Source: Nitrososphaeraceae archaeon (lineage in GTDB: Archaea > Thermoproteota > Nitrososphaeria > Nitrososphaerales > Nitrososphaeraceae). From it: 64,000 bases of DNA. The DNA lies in NCBI GenBank assembly GCA_021325295.1, contig JAJPHM010000023.1, forward strand, positions 1 through 64,000, given 5' to 3'. The position numbers and the translations under genes are program-made. Each line of letters starts with the position of its first letter. The stretch's first letter is position 1. This document shows positions 61,049 to 64,000 of this stretch, piece by piece. The notes below the pieces were generated by a model, which saw only the letters and a list, made by a program, of their open reading frames with translations, was not told the DNA's origin and did no database searches.

Positions 61049-64000
61049 ATGGAAGAATCTGCAAAAATACTGGGCGGCATCAAGTTTAGCGTCTGGTCGC
61101 CAACTGAAGTGCGCAAGTTCACTGTTGCCGAAATTACTGCGCCAGAGACCTATGATGAGGATGGCATGCCGGTGCAGGGAGGGCTGATGGATAACCGCCT
61201 GGGAACGCTTGAGCCGGGACAGAAATGCGCTACATGCGGCAATACCTCTGCAAAGTGCCCCGGTCACTTTGGGCACATCGAGCTTGCAGAGCCGGTGCTG
61301 CACATCGCATTTGTAGACGATGTACACAAACTTTTGCTCATTACATGCAGGTCATGCAACAGGATCAAGCTTGACCCGGAAGACCTGGCAAAATACAAGG
61401 CCATAAGGGACAGCAAGGCTGCATACGCAGTCATTACTCTTGAAAACATCAAAGACGAAATCATTGAAAAGGCCAAAAAAGTCAAAGTCTGCCCACACTG
61501 CCAGAAAGAGCAGTACGACCTGATATTCACAAAGCCAACCATATTTGTGGAAAAAACCGATGCAGGGGAAAACAGGCTTTTACCAATTACAATCAGAGAA
61601 AGACTTGCGCATGTCCCGGACGAAGACCTTGTTCTTCTCGGATATGACCCCAAGACTGCAAGGCCAGAGTGGTTTGTACTGCAGGTTCTGCCTGTGCCGC
61701 CGGTAACCGTGAGGCCTTCTATCATACTTGAAACAGGCATAAGGTCAGAAGACGACCTGACGCACAAGCTGGTCGATATTATCAGAGTAAACCAGAGGCT
61801 CAAAGAAAGCAAGGAAGCCGGGACTCCTCCGCTTATCGTGCAGGACCTGGTCGACCTTTTGCAATATCATGTCACTACATACTTTGATAACGAAGTCTCC
61901 GGTATCCCTCAGGCGCACCACCGCTCCGGCAGGCCGCTCAAGACACTCACGCAGAGGCTGAAAGGCAAAGAGGGAAGGTTCAGAGGCTCGCTTTCAGGCA
62001 AGCGAGTCGACTTTTCAAGCAGGACTGTAATCTCACCTGATCCAAACCTAGCCATATCAAACGTCGGCGTACCTGTAGACGTGGCCAAAAAGCTCACCAT
62101 TCCGGAAACTGTTTCGCAATGGAATATTGAAAGGCTCAAAGAGCTGATAGCAAATGGGCCAAACACTTACCCTGGCGCTAACTATATCATCAGGCCGGAT
62201 GGTGTCAAGATAAGACTTGACTATGTGAGCGACAGAAAGACAATTGCAGACTCGCTTGCCGCCGGCTATATTGTAGAGCGACACCTGTCAGACGGCGATA
62301 TTGTGATCTTTAACAGGCAGCCATCTCTTCACCGGATGTCAATCATGGCCCACACTGTCAGGGTGCTTCCATACAGGACATTCAGGCTCCATCCTGCAGT
62401 CTGCCCACCATATAACGCAGACTTTGATGGAGATGAAATGAACCTGCATGTGCCGCAGAGTGAAGAGGCCAGGGCAGAGGCAGCACTTCTGATGAAGGTC
62501 CAGGACCAGCTGATATCACCAAGGTATGGCGGGCCTATCATTGGAGGGATTCGGGACTTTATCACAGGCGCATTTATGCTGACAAAGGACCAGACCACCT
62601 TGACAAGAGAAGAGTTTGCAAACATGGCGCTTACCGGTGGCTACAAGGGCCCGTTGCCGGAGCCGGCGATAACCAAGGACGGAATCAAACTATACTCAGG
62701 CAAGCAGCTCTTTTCGCTCTTTCTGCCCAAGGACTTTAACTTTATCATAACGTCAAAGTGGAACAAGGCAGCCAAAGGAGAGGGCAAGGATGTGGTCATA
62801 AAAAGTGGCGAGCTTGTCAGCGGCGTAATAGACAAAGCCTCCATCGGCGCCGAAGAGCCAGACAGCGTCCTTCACAGGATTGCCAAGGATTATGGCAACG
62901 ATGCGGCCAAGAAATTCCTCGACTCTATACTGATAATGCTCAAGACCTATATCACACACAGAGGGTTTACCTACGGCTACTCTGACCTGTGGCTGAGCCA
63001 GGAGACAAGGCAAGAGATTGCCGATATTATCCAAAAGACCTACGATAAAGTCTACGAGCTTATCCAGCAGTACAAGGACGGCACGCTTCCGCTGACAAGG
63101 GGCCTTGCAGCAGAAGAGGCCCTGGAGCTGTACGTAGTCAACGAGCTATCCCGCGCAAGGGATAGAGCCGGCAGGACAGCCGACAGGGCGTTTCCTGATG
63201 AGAACTCGGGCGTGATAATGGCATCTACGGGCGCCAGAGGCTCGACTCTGAACATCGGCCAGATGACTGCCGCCCTTGGCCAGCAGTCAATCAGGGGCAA
63301 GAGGATAGAGAAAGGATACCACAACAGGGCCCTTTCCCATTTCAGGCCAAACGACACCAACCCTGATGCGAAGGGATTTGTCAAGTCAAACTATAGAGAC
63401 GGCCTCAACCCGCTTGAATTCTTTTTCCATGCAATGGGGGGAAGAGAAGGCCTTGTGGACACTGCAGTCAGGACTCAGCAGTCCGGCTACATGCAGAGGA
63501 GGCTGATAAATGCCCTAGAGCACCTGAAGATAGAGTACGACCAGACCGTGCGCGACCCGCATGGCAATATCGTCCAGTTCACATACGGCGAGGACGGAGT
63601 AGACCCTGCAAAGAGCGACCATGGCGAAGCTATCAACATAACCCGGCTTATCGAGTCAGAGTCCATAGTTGACGAAGGCAGAAAGGCCACCGAGCACGAC
63701 ATCAAAAATATAGTTGCAAAATATGCAGACGAAGAAAACCTCAACCCGCGCCTCAAGAACAACCTCGAAGCGGCATTGCTTGCAAACAGACTGAGCAAGG
63801 AAGGTGTCGAAAAGGTAATGAAAAAGACCCTTGACCTGATTGAAAGGGCAATGGCAGAGCCTGGCGAAGCGGTCGGGGTGGTAACTGCCCAGTCAATAGG
63901 CGAGCCGGGAACGCAGATGACGCTCAGGACTTTTCACTTTGCAGGAGTAAAAGAGCGAAACGTCACTCTGGGACTTCCAAGACTTATCGAGCTTGTGGAT
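61049..64000 (+). CDS. rpoA: RNA polymerase largest subunit, A' continuing into A'' (partial)
   Basis: At least 984 residues, cut by the window edge. It starts at ATG 61049 after a good ribosome site (AGGAGG). Landmarks: zinc region CATCGNTSAKCPGHFGH, LSGKRVDFSSRTVISPD, the magnesium triad YNADFDGDEMNLHVP and a bridge-helix region (ASTGARGSTLNIGQM). The frame does not stop where A' normally ends but runs on through YGEDGVDPAKSDHGEA into AEPGEAVGVVTAQSIGEPG and TLRTFHFAGV, which belong to A''. So rpoA is a single gene, as known for thaumarchaea. Confidence 0.95.
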   Translation, partial: MEESAKILGGIKFSVWSPTEVRKFTVAEITAPETYDEDGMPVQGGLMDNRLGTLEPGQKCATCGNTSAKCPGHFGHIELAEPVLHIAFVDDVHKLLLITCRSCNRIKLDPEDLAKYKAIRDSKAAYAVITLENIKDEIIEKAKKVKVCPHCQKEQYDLIFTKPTIFVEKTDAGENRLLPITIRERLAHVPDEDLVLLGYDPKTARPEWFVLQVLPVPPVTVRPSIILETGIRSEDDLTHKLVDIIRVNQRLKESKEAGTPPLIVQDLVDLLQYHVTTYFDNEVSGIPQAHHRSGRPLKTLTQRLKGKEGRFRGSLSGKRVDFSSRTVISPDPNLAISNVGVPVDVAKKLTIPETVSQWNIERLKELIANGPNTYPGANYIIRPDGVKIRLDYVSDRKTIADSLAAGYIVERHLSDGDIVIFNRQPSLHRMSIMAHTVRVLPYRTFRLHPAVCPPYNADFDGDEMNLHVPQSEEARAEAALLMKVQDQLISPRYGGPIIGGIRDFITGAFMLTKDQTTLTREEFANMALTGGYKGPLPEPAITKDGIKLYSGKQLFSLFLPKDFNFIITSKWNKAAKGEGKDVVIKSGELVSGVIDKASIGAEEPDSVLHRIAKDYGNDAAKKFLDSILIMLKTYITHRGFTYGYSDLWLSQETRQEIADIIQKTYDKVYELIQQYKDGTLPLTRGLAAEEALELYVVNELSRARDRAGRTADRAFPDENSGVIMASTGARGSTLNIGQMTAALGQQSIRGKRIEKGYHNRALSHFRPNDTNPDAKGFVKSNYRDGLNPLEFFFHAMGGREGLVDTAVRTQQSGYMQRRLINALEHLKIEYDQTVRDPHGNIVQFTYGEDGVDPAKSDHGEAINITRLIESESIVDEGRKATEHDIKNIVAKYADEENLNPRLKNNLEAALLANRLSKEGVEKVMKKTLDLIERAMAEPGEAVGVVTAQSIGEPGTQMTLRTFHFAGVKERNVTLGLPRLIELVD

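Noticed and set aside
1-64000. CRISPR array or Cas genes
   Set aside because: No regularly spaced repeats of 25-40 nt and no Cas-like protein were seen.
1-64000. Insertion sequences or integrase genes
   Set aside because: Despite the decayed accessory stretch, no transposase, recombinase or terminal inverted repeats could be recognised; only the intein is a clear mobile element.

Overview
The window is chromosomal DNA of an archaeon, very probably a thaumarchaeote of the Nitrososphaera type. The strongest marker is the RNA polymerase large subunit at the right edge: one uninterrupted frame runs from the A' part into the A'' part, whereas most other archaea split rpoA. Supporting signs are a Gins23-type GINS gene beside MCM, GatDE, Taw1 and Kae1/Bud32, PEFG-CTERM surface proteins, tRNA genes with bulge-helix-bulge type introns, and TATA boxes about 25-35 nt ahead of start codons (many leaderless genes). 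No ammonia-oxidation gene is visible, so that lifestyle is not shown here.

Layout. 1-30.7 kb is mostly housekeeping: a UbiD-type decarboxylase, an intron-containing tRNA-Gly, rtcA, nadM, gatD-gatE, a CPBP protease, two related winged-helix regulators beside nurA-herA, a PII protein, a GlcNAc-phosphate transferase, hel308, mcm (with an intein) and gins, rfcS, and then XTP pyrophosphatase, bud32, kae1 and a YchF-like GTPase on the minus strand. 31-39 kb is a visibly AT-richer accessory stretch of small toxin-antitoxin genes, several of them broken. It surrounds a folE-queE-queC operon for archaeosine/preQ0 synthesis and a large winged-helix/nucleotidyltransferase protein. 39-49 kb holds a class III nucleotidyl cyclase and two very large exported proteins facing away from each other: a metzincin-type peptidase ending in a PEFG anchor and a propeller/PKD protein. 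Both lack their starts at the same point near 45.25 kb. 49-57 kb carries VapBC, a ZIP transporter behind a DtxR-like palindrome, small accessory genes, taw1, a NIF3-like gene, tRNA-His (with intron), tRNA-Ser and a stand-alone PEFG protein that matches the C-terminus of the large peptidase. 57.3-64 kb is the RNA polymerase operon rpoH-rpoB-rpoA, with rpoA running off the window.

How genes work together: MCM, GINS, RFC and Hel308 serve replication and repair; NurA-HerA end resection; GatDE makes Gln-tRNA; Kae1-Bud32 makes t6A; QueC/QueE/FolE feed archaeosine; Taw1 makes wyosine. No complete new system is proved. The best candidates for further attention are the shared truncation point of the two surface-protein genes, the cluster of decayed toxin-antitoxin genes, the solitary cyclase with an unassigned C-terminal domain, the nucleotidyltransferase-winged helix protein, and the metal-type operator of the ZIP gene.
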